Source of the DNA: Nocardioidaceae bacterium | Lineage (GTDB): Bacteria > Actinomycetota > Actinomycetes > Propionibacteriales > Nocardioidaceae | Direction of reading: 5' to 3' | Length of the DNA stretch: 41,414 nucleotides | Assembly (NCBI GenBank): GCA_009780515.1 | Contig: WQZX01000024.1 | Span: forward strand, 1 to 41,414 | Shown: positions 1 to 9,021 of the stretch, one piece after another | Position numbering within the stretch: position 1 is the stretch's first letter | Layout: each line of letters opens with the position of its first letter | Made by a program: the position numbers and the translations under genes | Notes under the pieces: generated by a model | Told to the model about the DNA's origin: nothing | Database searches by the model: none | Seen by the model: the letters and a program-made list of their open reading frames with translations, nothing else

Positions 1-123
1 TCCGATCTCGCTGCGTTGGGGCCGCTCGACGTGCGATCCAGCATGCCTTCGCGTCCCCGCCTCGCCAGATCGGCGCGAAAGCCCGCTCGCTACGCCGCCG
101 GATAAGGAGACATGCCCTAGCCG
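1..123 (-). repeat. Left copy of 123-bp terminal inverted repeat
   Basis: Bases 1-123 are the exact reverse complement of 41292-41414; I compared them base by base and the first mismatch is at 124 versus 41291. The end that starts CTAGGGCATGTCTCC points inward. Position 2-8 (CCGATCT) can pair with 67-73 (AGATCGG), and 45-53 can pair with 76-84 with one mismatch, so the element can fold. It overlaps the stop codon (117-119) and the last bases of the flanking hydroxylase gene. It is probably the edge of a dispersed repeat or insertion sequence that continues outside the window. Confidence 0.95.
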
Positions 124-1067
124 CGGGCGGTCACCGGCGCGACCGGCTCGGACGTCCGGGGCTGCCATCCCGGAGGGCCGAAGAGGTAGCCGGCCTTGTC
201 GCGCCAGCTGTCGGCCGCCTTCACGTTGCGCACGATGTGGGAGTAGTCGCCGTACTGCAGCTTGAGCAGGTTGTAGGTGCCGACCGGCTTGGTCAGGCCG
301 TACGTCGGCCGCTTCAGCTCGGGCTGGAAGGAGCCGAAGAGGCGGTCCCAGACGATGAGGATGCCGCCGTAGTTCTTGTCGAGGTACTCCGGGTCGGAGC
401 CGTGGTGCACGCGGTGGTGGGAGGGCGTGTTGAAGACCAGCTCGATCGGCCGCCAGAGCTTGTGGATCTGCTCGGTGTGGACGAAGAACTGGTAGATCAG
501 GTTGAAGGAGAACGCGACGTAGATCGTCCACGGCGCGAAGCCGAGGAACGGCAGGGGCAGGAAGAAGGCCAGCTCGAACCAGGGGTTCCACTTCTGGCGG
601 AGGGCGGTGCCGAAGTTCATGTACTCCGAGGAGTGGTGCGCCTGGTGGGCCGCCCAGCCGATGTTCACGCGGTGCACGAAGCGGTGGTTGCCGTAGTAGA
701 GGAGGTCCTGGGCGAGGAGGAGGGCCAGCCAGTACCACCAGGTGTTCGTCGGCAGGTGCCACACCGTCGCGTGCGTGTAGATCACGGTGTAGAAGGCCAG
801 GCCCGCGATCTTGAGGATGGTCGTCGAGACCAGCGACCCGGTGCCCATCAGCAGGCTGGTGCGGGTGTCCTTGCCGTCGTAGCCGGTCGCGATGCCGCCG
901 AGCCCGGTGTCGTCGTGGTCGAGCCACTTCAGCGCCGCCAGCTCGATGGCGATGCTGAGGAAGAAGAACGGGACGGCGAACAGCACCGGGTTCTGAGCCG
1001 GGTTCAGCAGGTCGTGCACGGCTGTGGTCCTCACGGGAAGGGATGTGACTTTCGGGTAAGTTACCAT
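117..1067 (-). CDS. Fatty acid hydroxylase / sterol desaturase family protein
   Basis: This 316-aa integral membrane protein belongs to the di-iron fatty acid hydroxylase/sterol desaturase superfamily, which hydroxylates or desaturates lipids at the membrane. The histidine boxes are clear: HRFVH at about 128-132, HQAHH at 141-145 and HHRVHH at 217-222. Hydrophobic segments lie near residues 28-48, 77-98, 110-125 and 163-198. The substrate cannot be told from sequence. It diverges from a TetR gene, and a concentric palindrome covers its annotated ATG, so TetR control is likely; a start further in, such as the GTG at codon 17, is possible. Its TAG stop lies within the terminal repeat, so the natural C-terminus may have been altered by that element. 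Confidence 0.9.
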   Translation of the reverse strand: MVTYPKVTSLPVRTTAVHDLLNPAQNPVLFAVPFFFLSIAIELAALKWLDHDDTGLGGIATGYDGKDTRTSLLMGTGSLVSTTILKIAGLAFYTVIYTHATVWHLPTNTWWYWLALLLAQDLLYYGNHRFVHRVNIGWAAHQAHHSSEYMNFGTALRQKWNPWFELAFFLPLPFLGFAPWTIYVAFSFNLIYQFFVHTEQIHKLWRPIELVFNTPSHHRVHHGSDPEYLDKNYGGILIVWDRLFGSFQPELKRPTYGLTKPVGTYNLLKLQYGDYSHIVRNVKAADSWRDKAGYLFGPPGWQPRTSEPVAPVTARG

Positions 1068-1077
1068 GAGGTCACAT
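1043..1077. promoter_or_regulatory. Putative TetR operator, concentric palindrome
   Basis: A perfect 11-bp palindrome (GGTAAGTTACC, 1055-1065) sits exactly inside outer arms ATGTGAC (1043-1049) and GTCACAT (1071-1077). Both share the centre at 1060, and 13 of 17 base pairs across the 35 bp are symmetric. The site lies between the divergent hydroxylase and TetR genes, 20 bp before the TetR ATG, as expected for an autoregulated TetR operator. Confidence 0.65.
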
Positions 1078-1096
1078 GACGCGCTAGCCTTTCGGC

Positions 1097-1736
1097 ATGA
1101 CTGGTCGGACGCCGGGGGGACGCACCGGGACCAAGGGTGTCGCGAGGGCCGAGCGCGAGGCGCAGATCCTCGCCGTCGCGGGCGAGGTCTTCGCCGAGCG
1201 TGGCGCGGCGCTGGCGTCGGTCGCCGAGATCGCCGAGCGCGCCGGGATCTCCAAGCCGCTGATCTACAACTACTTCGGCTCGCGCGAGGGCCTCCTGACC
1301 GCCTGCGTCGGGCACGCCGCCGAGGTGATCGTGGCCGAGATCGAGCGCACCGCCGGTCTCGGCGAGGTCGGTCTGGCCCGCGCGCTGCTCACCCTCGACG
1401 GGATGTTCGTCCTGCTCGGCGACCGGCCGTGGATGTGGCGTCTGGTCAACGATGCGACGCTGGGCGCGGTGGGGGAGGCCGCCGAGGTGATCGCGCCGTA
1501 CCGCAGCAAGGTCGACGCGCTCGCCCACGACGGCGTGGGGCAGCTCATGCACCTCGCGGGCGACGACGACGAGGCGGACGTCTCGGCGTTGGTCGCGGTG
1601 TGGACCAGCGTGTTCGACTCCCTGGTCGGGTGGTGGCTCGATCACCCCGGCACCAGCCCGGCCGAGATGAGCGCGCGGTGCGTGCGGCTGTTCACCGCCG
1701 TGTTCGGCCTCGGTGCACCACCCGAGATCGAGGGCC

Positions 1737-1747
<11 letters not shown>
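1097..1747 (+). CDS. TetR family transcriptional regulator
   Basis: This 216-aa protein has a typical N-terminal TetR helix-turn-helix at about residues 20-65 (IAERAGISKPLIYNYF, with the usual YNYF end of the recognition helix). A ligand-binding, dimerising C-terminal domain follows with no recognisable ligand signature. It is divergent from the membrane hydroxylase gene and shares the palindromic operator with it, so it probably represses that gene and itself in response to a lipid-like ligand; the ligand is inference. A TAGCCT-like -10 stands about 10 nt before the ATG, so the transcript is short-leadered or leaderless. The 3' end overlaps the convergent DUF202 gene by 11 nt. Confidence 0.92.
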
Positions 1748-3514
<1,767 letters not shown>

Positions 3515-3532
3515 TCCGGAGAGGACCCGACG

Positions 3533-4141
3533 ATGGCCGAGCAGCGCCGTACCTCGCGCAAGCCGGGACGTCCCGCCAAGGGACGCACCGGTCCTGCGGG
3601 CGCGGTGGGCTCGACCGGGTCGGCCGCCCGGCGCAGCGCCCAGCGGGAGAAGCTCGCGGCACGGGCCAAGGCCGACGCCGAGCAGAGGAAGCGCACCCGG
3701 CTGACCAGCCGTGCGGCCGTCCTGGTGCTCGTCGTCGCGGTGCTCGCGGTCTCCTACGCCTCCTCGCTGCGCGCCTACATCCAGCAGCGTGGGCACATCG
3801 ACCAGCTCCAGAGCCAGATCGCGGGCAGCAGGGCCGCCATCGCCAACCTCCAGCGCGAGACGGAGCGGTGGAAGGACCCGGCGTACGTCCAGCAGCAGGC
3901 GCGGGCGCGGTTCGGGTACGTCGCCCGTGGCGATACGCCGTACGTCGTCGTGGACGGGCACGGCCATCCCCTCGACGGGACCTCTCGGCTCTCCGACCCG
4001 TCGACGATCCAGCACCCGGCGGCGCCGACCTGGTACTCCACCGCGTGGAGCTCGATGAAGGTCGCCGGCAACCCGCCGACCCGGATCCCCGCACCCACCA
4101 GCCGCACCATCACCGCCCCCAAGGGAGGCTCCGGACCGTGA
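3533..4141 (+). CDS. FtsB/DivIC-like septum formation initiator protein
   Basis: This 202-aa bitopic membrane protein has a long, basic cytoplasmic N-terminus (about 1-62), one transmembrane helix at about 63-81, and an extracytoplasmic coiled coil at about 85-115 (IDQLQSQIAGSRAAIANLQRE). After that comes the family segment WKDPAYVQQQARARFGYV and the PGE-type motif region (ARGDTPYVVVDG). It is the actinobacterial FtsB/DivIC homologue, a partner of the FtsQ/FtsL division complex. It lies 18 nt after eno, a very conserved pairing, and overlaps the next GTG by 4 nt, so translational coupling is likely. The last 50 residues are low-complexity and unconserved in style. Confidence 0.92.
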   Translation: MAEQRRTSRKPGRPAKGRTGPAGAVGSTGSAARRSAQREKLAARAKADAEQRKRTRLTSRAAVLVLVVAVLAVSYASSLRAYIQQRGHIDQLQSQIAGSRAAIANLQRETERWKDPAYVQQQARARFGYVARGDTPYVVVDGHGHPLDGTSRLSDPSTIQHPAAPTWYSTAWSSMKVAGNPPTRIPAPTSRTITAPKGGSGP

Positions 4142-4650
4142 CGGACTTCGCCGGCCCCTTCACCTCCGAGGACGAGGCGGCCGTCGAGGCGCAGCTCGGC
4201 CGAGCCTCGCGTGGCGTCCACGCGGTCGGTCACCGCTGCCCCTGTGGCAACCCCGACGTCGTGGTCACCGAGCCGCGGCTGCCCAACGGCACCCCGTTCC
4301 CGACCATCTACTACCTGACCTGTCCGCGGGTGAACTCCGCCATCGGGACCCTCGAGGCGTCCGGCTTGATGCGGGAGATGCAGGACCGTCTCGGCACCGA
4401 CGAGGAGCTGGCGGCGGCCTACCGCGCGGCCCACGAGGCCTACCTGCGCGACCGGGCCGAGGTGGGTGCGGCGCACGACCTCGAGGTGCCCGAGATCGAG
4501 GGGATCTCGGCCGGCGGCATGCCCGACCGCGTCAAGTGCATCCACGTGCTGGTCGCCCACGCGCTCGCGGCGGGCCCGGGAGTCAACCCGCTCGGGGACG
4601 AGGCCGTGGAGCTGCTCGGCGAGTGGTGGAAGAAGGGGCCGTGCGTGTAG
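4138..4650 (+). CDS. DUF501 domain-containing protein
   Basis: This 170-aa protein matches DUF501 (Rv1025-like), a conserved actinobacterial family of unknown function. Visible features are a CPCGNPDVV motif near residue 36 and a YYLTCPRVNSAI motif near 60, which give three cysteines that could bind metal, and a conserved C-terminal block DRVKCIHVLVAHALA. GTG at 4138 overlaps the stop of the septum gene (GTGA), and its own stop overlaps the ppx start by 10 nt, so all three genes are translationally coupled. Confidence 0.9.
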   Translation: MTDFAGPFTSEDEAAVEAQLGRASRGVHAVGHRCPCGNPDVVVTEPRLPNGTPFPTIYYLTCPRVNSAIGTLEASGLMREMQDRLGTDEELAAAYRAAHEAYLRDRAEVGAAHDLEVPEIEGISAGGMPDRVKCIHVLVAHALAAGPGVNPLGDEAVELLGEWWKKGPCV

Positions 4651-5540
4651 CGGCGATCGACTGCGGCACCAACACCATCAAGCTGCTGATCGGGACGCTG
4701 CCCGAGGTCGCCGTGCGCGAGAGCCGGATGGTGCGGCTCGGGCAGGGCGTCGACGCGACCGGTCGGCTGGCGCCCGAGGCTCTGGAGCGCGTGTTCGCGG
4801 CGATCGACGAGTACGCCGTCCTCATCCGCGACGCAGGCGCCTCGCGGATCCGGTTCTGTGCCACGTCGGCGACGCGGGACGCGTCGAACGCGGCGGAGTT
4901 CGCCGCCGGCGTACGCGCTCGGCTCGGGGTGGATCCCGAGGTGCTGACCGGCGAGGAGGAGGCGCGGCTGGCCTTCGCCGGCGCGGTGCGCGGACTGGCT
5001 GACCGGGTCGGCTCGCCGACGCTGGTGATCGACATCGGGGGAGGCTCGACCGAGCTGATCCTGGGCTCGCCGGCGAGCGGGCCGGAGTCGGCGTACTCCA
5101 TGAACATCGGCTCCGTCCGGCTCCACGAGCGGCGCATGGGCGGCGACCCTCCGTCGCAGGAGCAGGTCGCGGCGTGCGTCGCCGACATCGACGCGGCCCT
5201 CGACGCCTGCACCGTCGACCCCGCGGACGCCGCCTCGATCGTCGGCGTGGCCGGCACCATCACCACCATCGCCGCCGGCGTGCTCGGGCTGGCGGCGTAC
5301 GACCGCGACGCGATCGACCGGCAGCGGCTCGCGGTCGCCGACGTCCAGGAGATGGCGGAGCGGCTCGTCTCGATGACCGTGCGGGAGCGGCTCGCGCTCG
5401 GCTGGATGCATCCGGGTCGCGCCGACGTGATCGACGCCGGCGCGCTCGTGCTCTCGCGGATCCTCCGGCGGACCCGGCTGGACTCCGTCACCGTCGCCGA
5501 GACCGACATCCTCGATGGGATCGCCTGGTCGATGGCGTGA
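4641..5540 (+). CDS. Ppx/GppA family exopolyphosphatase
   Basis: This 299-aa protein of the ASKHA fold Ppx/GppA family hydrolyses terminal phosphates of polyphosphate or pppGpp. The phosphate-binding motifs are clear: AAIDCGTNTIKLLIG at the N-terminus, FCATSATRDASN near 70, and VIDIGGGSTELILG near 128-141. It is the short, two-domain form typical of actinobacterial Ppx1/Ppx2 and lacks the C-terminal HD-like domains of E. coli Ppx. GTG at 4641 puts the first motif at residue 3. Position and order match Rv1026 (ppx2). Polyphosphate versus pppGpp specificity cannot be decided here. Confidence 0.93.
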   Translation: MRVAAIDCGTNTIKLLIGTLPEVAVRESRMVRLGQGVDATGRLAPEALERVFAAIDEYAVLIRDAGASRIRFCATSATRDASNAAEFAAGVRARLGVDPEVLTGEEEARLAFAGAVRGLADRVGSPTLVIDIGGGSTELILGSPASGPESAYSMNIGSVRLHERRMGGDPPSQEQVAACVADIDAALDACTVDPADAASIVGVAGTITTIAAGVLGLAAYDRDAIDRQRLAVADVQEMAERLVSMTVRERLALGWMHPGRADVIDAGALVLSRILRRTRLDSVTVAETDILDGIAWSMA

Positions 5541-5574
5541 GTCGTTGCGCCCGCCCTCCTGACAGGATGACCCC

Positions 5575-6099
5575 GTGACCACCGACCTGTACGCCGTCAC
5601 GGTGATCGGCCACGACCGACCCGGGATCATCGCGGCCACGACCGCGGGCCTGGCCGGGCTGGGGCTGAACGTCGAGGACTCGACGATGACCCTGCTGCGC
5701 GGGCACTTCGCGATGATGCTGCTCTGCCGCGGTCCCGTCGGCGCCGACCAGATCGAGCGCGCGCTGGCCCCGCTTGCCGACGACAGCGGGCTGGACGTCG
5801 CCGTGCGCGCGGTGACGGACGGCCCGGCGACGGCCGGCGCCGGGACCGGCTGGGTGCTGACGGTGCACGGCGGCGACCGGCCCGGCATCGTGTCGGAGGT
5901 CGTCGGCGAGGTGGCGGCGGTCGGCGGCAACATCACCGACCTGACCACCCGGTTGGCAGGAGACCTCTACCTGCTCGTCGCCGAGATCGAGCTGCCGGCG
6001 GGGGTCGACGCGGATTCCGTCACCGCGTCGATCCGCGAGGCTGCCGCCCGCGTCGGGGTGACGGCCACGCTGCGCGCGAGCGACGCCGACGAGCTGTGA
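5575..6099 (+). CDS. Double ACT domain protein (GcvR-like)
   Basis: This 174-aa protein consists of two ACT domains, at about 5-75 and 92-165. Each begins with the signature D-R-P-G-I (VIGHDRPGIIAATTAGL and HGGDRPGIVSEVVG). ACT domains bind small ligands, often amino acids, and the two-ACT architecture is that of GcvR, a regulator of the glycine cleavage system. A regulatory role is inference, because no DNA-binding domain is present. The GTG at 5575 lies 34 nt after ppx, and the stop overlaps the def start by 4 nt (GTGA), so the two are coupled. The CAGGAT 8 nt before the start could be a -10 for a leaderless transcript. Confidence 0.88.
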   Translation: MTTDLYAVTVIGHDRPGIIAATTAGLAGLGLNVEDSTMTLLRGHFAMMLLCRGPVGADQIERALAPLADDSGLDVAVRAVTDGPATAGAGTGWVLTVHGGDRPGIVSEVVGEVAAVGGNITDLTTRLAGDLYLLVAEIELPAGVDADSVTASIREAAARVGVTATLRASDADEL

Positions 6100-6671
6100 T
6101 CCCACCCGGGGCGCCCGCGGGTGCCGAGCGCCTCGCTGCCTGGACCGAGGCCGAGCTGGGGGTACAGGGGCGGGTGCGCGACGTCGTACGCGCGCCGGCC
6201 GAGGTGCTCTCGACCCGGGGCGCGGACGTCGACCCGACCGCAGGCGAGGTCGTCCAGCTGGCAGCCGACCTGGTGGCGACCATGCGGGTCAGCCCGGGCT
6301 GCGTCGGGCTGGCCGCCGATCAGGTCGGGGTTTCCGCGCGGGTGTTCTGCGTCGACGTGACCGACCACCCGAAGACCCGCACGCATCACGGCACCTTCGT
6401 GCTGTGCAACGCGGAGGTGGTCGCGTCCAGTCGCAACGAGCGGGCCCGGGAGGGCTGCATGAGCGTGCCCGACCTGACCGGCGACGTGAAGCGTGCGTCC
6501 CGCCTGACGGTCCGGGGCCAGCTGCCCGGATCGGGGGAGTGGGTCGAGGTCGCGACCGATGCCTTCGAGGCGCGGGCGCTGCAGCACGAGATCGACCACA
6601 CCGACGGCCTGCTTTTCCTCGACCGCGTCGCCGGAGCGCACGCGATCTATCCTCGCCAGACCTACCTGTAA
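6096..6671 (+). CDS. def: Peptide deformylase
   Basis: This 191-aa metalloenzyme removes the formyl group from the initiator methionine of nascent proteins. All three family motifs are present: GCVGLAADQ (motif 1) near residue 69, EGCMS (motif 2, metal-ligand Cys) near 125, and QHEIDH (motif 3, two His ligands and catalytic Glu) near 165. The usual L in EGCLS is M here. The GTG start overlaps the upstream ACT gene stop. The stop codon is only 5 nt before the 5' end of a tRNA gene, so def and the tRNA are very probably on one transcript. The genome may have a second def; this copy is not in the usual fmt operon. Confidence 0.93.
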   Translation: MIPPGAPAGAERLAAWTEAELGVQGRVRDVVRAPAEVLSTRGADVDPTAGEVVQLAADLVATMRVSPGCVGLAADQVGVSARVFCVDVTDHPKTRTHHGTFVLCNAEVVASSRNERAREGCMSVPDLTGDVKRASRLTVRGQLPGSGEWVEVATDAFEARALQHEIDHTDGLLFLDRVAGAHAIYPRQTYL

Positions 6672-6676
6672 CGCCC

Positions 6677-6751
6677 GCCCCCGTATCCCAATCGGTCAGA
6701 GGAAGGCGCCTTAAAAGCGCTTCAGTCTGGGTTCGAGCCCCAGCGGGGGCA
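6677..6751 (+). tRNA. Class I tRNA with anticodon UAA (Leu-type codon UUA)
   Basis: A full cloverleaf folds by eye. The acceptor stem is perfect, 6677-6683 with 6744-6750. The D arm has a 3-bp stem (6686-6688 with 6701-6703). The anticodon stem is 6705-6709 with 6717-6721 (one G-U), and the loop CTTAAAA places TAA at 6712-6714. The variable loop has only 5 nt (6722-6726). The T arm is 6727-6743 with loop TTCGAGC, and the discriminator is A (6751). No CCA is encoded. UAA would read the leucine codon UUA, but bacterial tRNA-Leu has a long variable arm, so the amino acid charged is uncertain. It sits 5 nt after def and 1 nt before a methyltransferase ATG. Confidence 0.9.
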
Positions 6752-6752
6752 C

Positions 6753-7427
6753 ATGGCACACGAGCACCACCACGAGCACCAGGATCTCAGCCTCGAGGAG
6801 CAGCGGGCGTCCCTCACCGCCCGCTTCTGGGACGAGAGGTACGCCGGCAGCGACCGTGTATGGAGCGGCAACCCGAACCTCCGGCTGGTCGAGCAGTCCG
6901 CCGACCTGACGCCCGGGACGGCGCTGGACGTGGCGTGCGGCGAGGGCGGCGACGCGATCTGGCTGGCACGGCAGGGTTGGCGCACCACCGCGGCCGACGT
7001 CTCCGCCGTGGCCCTGGGCAGGGTGCGCGACCACGCGGCCGCCGCGGGCGTGACCGTCGAGACACTGCCCTGGGACGCGCTGGGCACTGAGACGCCGGGC
7101 GGCGGGGCGTCGTACGACCTGGTGACGGTGAGCTTCCTGCACGTGCCGGTCGCGGACTTCGCCGACGTCTACCGCCGGATCGCCGCGGCCGTCGCCCCCG
7201 GCGGACGTCTGCTGGTCACCGCGCACCATCCGCACGACGTCGAGAGCGGTGCTCGCGAGTCCCACGGACCCGGCCTGCTCTTCGAGCCGGGCGCGGTGCT
7301 CGCCGCGCTCGACGTCGACGCCGGTGGCTGGGACGTCGAGGTGGCCGACACCCCGACGCGCGACCAGGACACCCCCGACGGCCCGCTGCACGTGCGCGAC
7401 ACCGTCGTACGACTGCGCCGGCGCTGA
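6753..7427 (+). CDS. Class I SAM-dependent methyltransferase
   Basis: This 224-aa protein has a Rossmann-type methyltransferase domain. Motif I is ALDVACGEGGDAIWLA at about 51-66, an acidic strand end DVSAVAL follows near 80, and motif IV-like YDLVTVSFLHVPV is near 125. It resembles the TehB/thiopurine-like branch with FWDERY at the start of the domain; the substrate is unknown. The N-terminus is His-rich (HEHHHEHQ), which may bind metal. The ATG begins 1 nt after the 3' end of the tRNA, so 3' processing of the tRNA would leave an almost leaderless mRNA, and no Shine-Dalgarno can exist outside the tRNA itself. Whether it modifies that tRNA is speculation. Confidence 0.88.
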   Translation: MAHEHHHEHQDLSLEEQRASLTARFWDERYAGSDRVWSGNPNLRLVEQSADLTPGTALDVACGEGGDAIWLARQGWRTTAADVSAVALGRVRDHAAAAGVTVETLPWDALGTETPGGGASYDLVTVSFLHVPVADFADVYRRIAAAVAPGGRLLVTAHHPHDVESGARESHGPGLLFEPGAVLAALDVDAGGWDVEVADTPTRDQDTPDGPLHVRDTVVRLRRR

Positions 7428-7526
7428 CCACGCGGCGCCTGTGGACGAGCACGAGGCCCCCTGGCGGCGCGTCCGCTGACGCGTCAGGCTGCCGACACCT
7501 GACAACGAGGAGCGGGCGGCGGCACA

Positions 7527-7871
7527 ATGACGAGCATGAGCACCTGGGGTCCCTTCTTCGCCTACACCGGCGTGGTCGTGGGCCTGTTCGCCTTCATATG
7601 GCGGGCGATCGGAGAGCGGCTGGACGGCGTCGAGAGACGGATGGACCGCTTCGAGGGGCGGGTCGACGCGAAGATCGACGGGCTCGAGCAGCGGGTCGAC
7701 GCGAAGATCGGCGCGTTGGAGCAGCGGCTCGATGAAAGGATCGGTGGGCTGGAGCAGCGGCTGGGAGCGCGGATCGGCGGGCTGGCAGACGTGACCGACC
7801 ACCGGCTGTCCGCGCTCGAGACCGACATGACGATCATCAAGCAGCACCTCCTGAACACGTCGGCCGCCTGA
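7527..7871 (+). CDS. Membrane-anchored coiled-coil protein with 11-residue repeats
   Basis: This 114-aa protein has one hydrophobic segment at about 10-28 (FAYTGVVVGLFAFIW). It is followed by six consecutive 11-residue units (VERRMDRFEGR, VDAKIDGLEQR, VDAKIGALEQR, LDERIGGLEQR, LGARIGGLADV, TDHRLSALETD). Hendecad repeats give a nearly straight coiled coil, as in DUF1640-like or apolipoprotein-like helices. No enzymatic motif is seen and the function is unknown. GAGGAG (7507-7512) lies upstream; ATG 7536 is an alternative start. A CTGACGCGTCAG palindrome at 7476-7487 is in the upstream gap. Confidence 0.72.
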   Translation: MTSMSTWGPFFAYTGVVVGLFAFIWRAIGERLDGVERRMDRFEGRVDAKIDGLEQRVDAKIGALEQRLDERIGGLEQRLGARIGGLADVTDHRLSALETDMTIIKQHLLNTSAA

Positions 7872-8148
7872 GGCGTCGACTGCCGTGCACGATGCGCGGG
7901 TGGGGCGTAGAACGCGCTGTCGCCCGGGCGGCCTCGTCCGAGGGGGCATTCCGCTACCGGCCGAGCCTCCGCACCACCCGGCCCACGCGGATCCTCGACC
8001 TCCGCGCGAACTCGGCACGGCCCGTCACGGTCACCATCACCCGCCGCTGAGCTGGGCCGGTCCGGGAACGTTGCCGGTCCGTCGGGCGTTGACGGGTCAG
8101 GGCCATACACTGGCCGAACACATTCGACGGGACATTCCTGGAGGAGAC
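7872..8148. other. 277-bp intergenic stretch before the Bax1-like gene
   Basis: I see no convincing gene or RNA. The right end holds a TTGACG (8094-8099) and a TACACT (8105-8110), but they overlap too closely to be one -35/-10 pair; TACACT alone is a fair -10. The strong ribosome site GGAGGAG (8140-8146) directly precedes the next ATG. Confidence 0.4.
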
Positions 8149-9021
8149 ATGCAGAGCAACAACCCGGTGTTCCGCCGCTCGAAGGAGTTCCAGGCGGGCA
8201 ACGCCTACGGCAACCCGACGTACGCCGGCAACGGCGCTCCCTACCAGGGGTTCGGCGACGCCCCGCAGGCCGCGGCCGGCGGGCAGTACGCCAACCCGAC
8301 GCACACCGAGTACGGCGCCACCCGGGCCGCCAGTGGCCCGATGACCATCGACTCCGTCGTGCAGACGACCGGCATCACGCTGCTGGTGACGATCCTCGCC
8401 GCCGCGATCACCTGGGGCGTCCTGCCGAAGGTCGACGTCGCCGCAGGCACCATCCCGCAGGGCCTGATCGCCGCCGCCATCATCGGCTCCGGTCTGGCGT
8501 TCGTCCTGTCGATGGTCAACTCGTTCAAGCGCGTGATCAGCCCGGCGCTGGTGCTGGTCTTCGCGGCGGCCGAGGGTGTCGCGCTCGGCGCCCTGAGCGA
8601 GCTCTTCAACGCCGCCTACCCCGGTGTCGTCATCCAGGCCGTGATCGGGACCTTCGCCGCCTTCGCGGGCACGCTCGCGACGTACAAGTTCATGCACATC
8701 CACGTCGGCAAGAAGTTCCGCACCATGGTGATGGCGGGCATGTGGGCCGTCATCGGGCTCGGTGTGCTCGAGATGGTGCTCAGCATGTTCGGCACGGGGC
8801 TCGGCCTGTTCGGCAGCGGCCCGATCGGCATCCTGTTCGCGGCCGTCGGCCTGGTGCTCGGCGTCTTCATGCTGGTGCTCGACTTCGACTTCGTCGAGCA
8901 GGGCGTGCGCAACGGCCTGCCGCGTCGCGAGTCGTGGCGGGCGTCGTTCGCGCTGCTGGTCAGCCTGGTCTGGATCTACACCAACCTGCTCCGCATCCTG
9001 GCCGCGCTCCAGCGCAGCTAG
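8149..9021 (+). CDS. Bax inhibitor-1/YccA family membrane protein
   Basis: This 290-aa polytopic membrane protein has a Gly/Asn/Tyr/Pro-rich cytoplasmic N-terminus (about 1-65) and then about seven transmembrane helices (first near 75-95, last near 255-280). The N-terminal MQSNNPVFRRSKEF opening and the overall layout are those of the actinobacterial Bax inhibitor-1/YccA branch. Other members of the superfamily act as calcium leak channels or as modulators of membrane proteases; the role here is unknown. ATG 8149 is supported by GGAGGAG 2-8 nt upstream and by the conserved N-terminus. It is followed by a 311-bp repeat-rich gap. Confidence 0.9.
   Translation: MQSNNPVFRRSKEFQAGNAYGNPTYAGNGAPYQGFGDAPQAAAGGQYANPTHTEYGATRAASGPMTIDSVVQTTGITLLVTILAAAITWGVLPKVDVAAGTIPQGLIAAAIIGSGLAFVLSMVNSFKRVISPALVLVFAAAEGVALGALSELFNAAYPGVVIQAVIGTFAAFAGTLATYKFMHIHVGKKFRTMVMAGMWAVIGLGVLEMVLSMFGTGLGLFGSGPIGILFAAVGLVLGVFMLVLDFDFVEQGVRNGLPRRESWRASFALLVSLVWIYTNLLRILAALQRS

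Noticed and set aside
6677..6751. A tRNA attachment site for an integrated element
   Set aside because: I looked for a second copy of the tRNA 3' end and for an integrase in the window and saw neither.
8094..8110. TTGACG and TACACT as a sigma-70 promoter pair for the Bax1-like gene
   Set aside because: The gap between them is 5 nt, far below the 16-18 nt needed for a -35/-10 pair.
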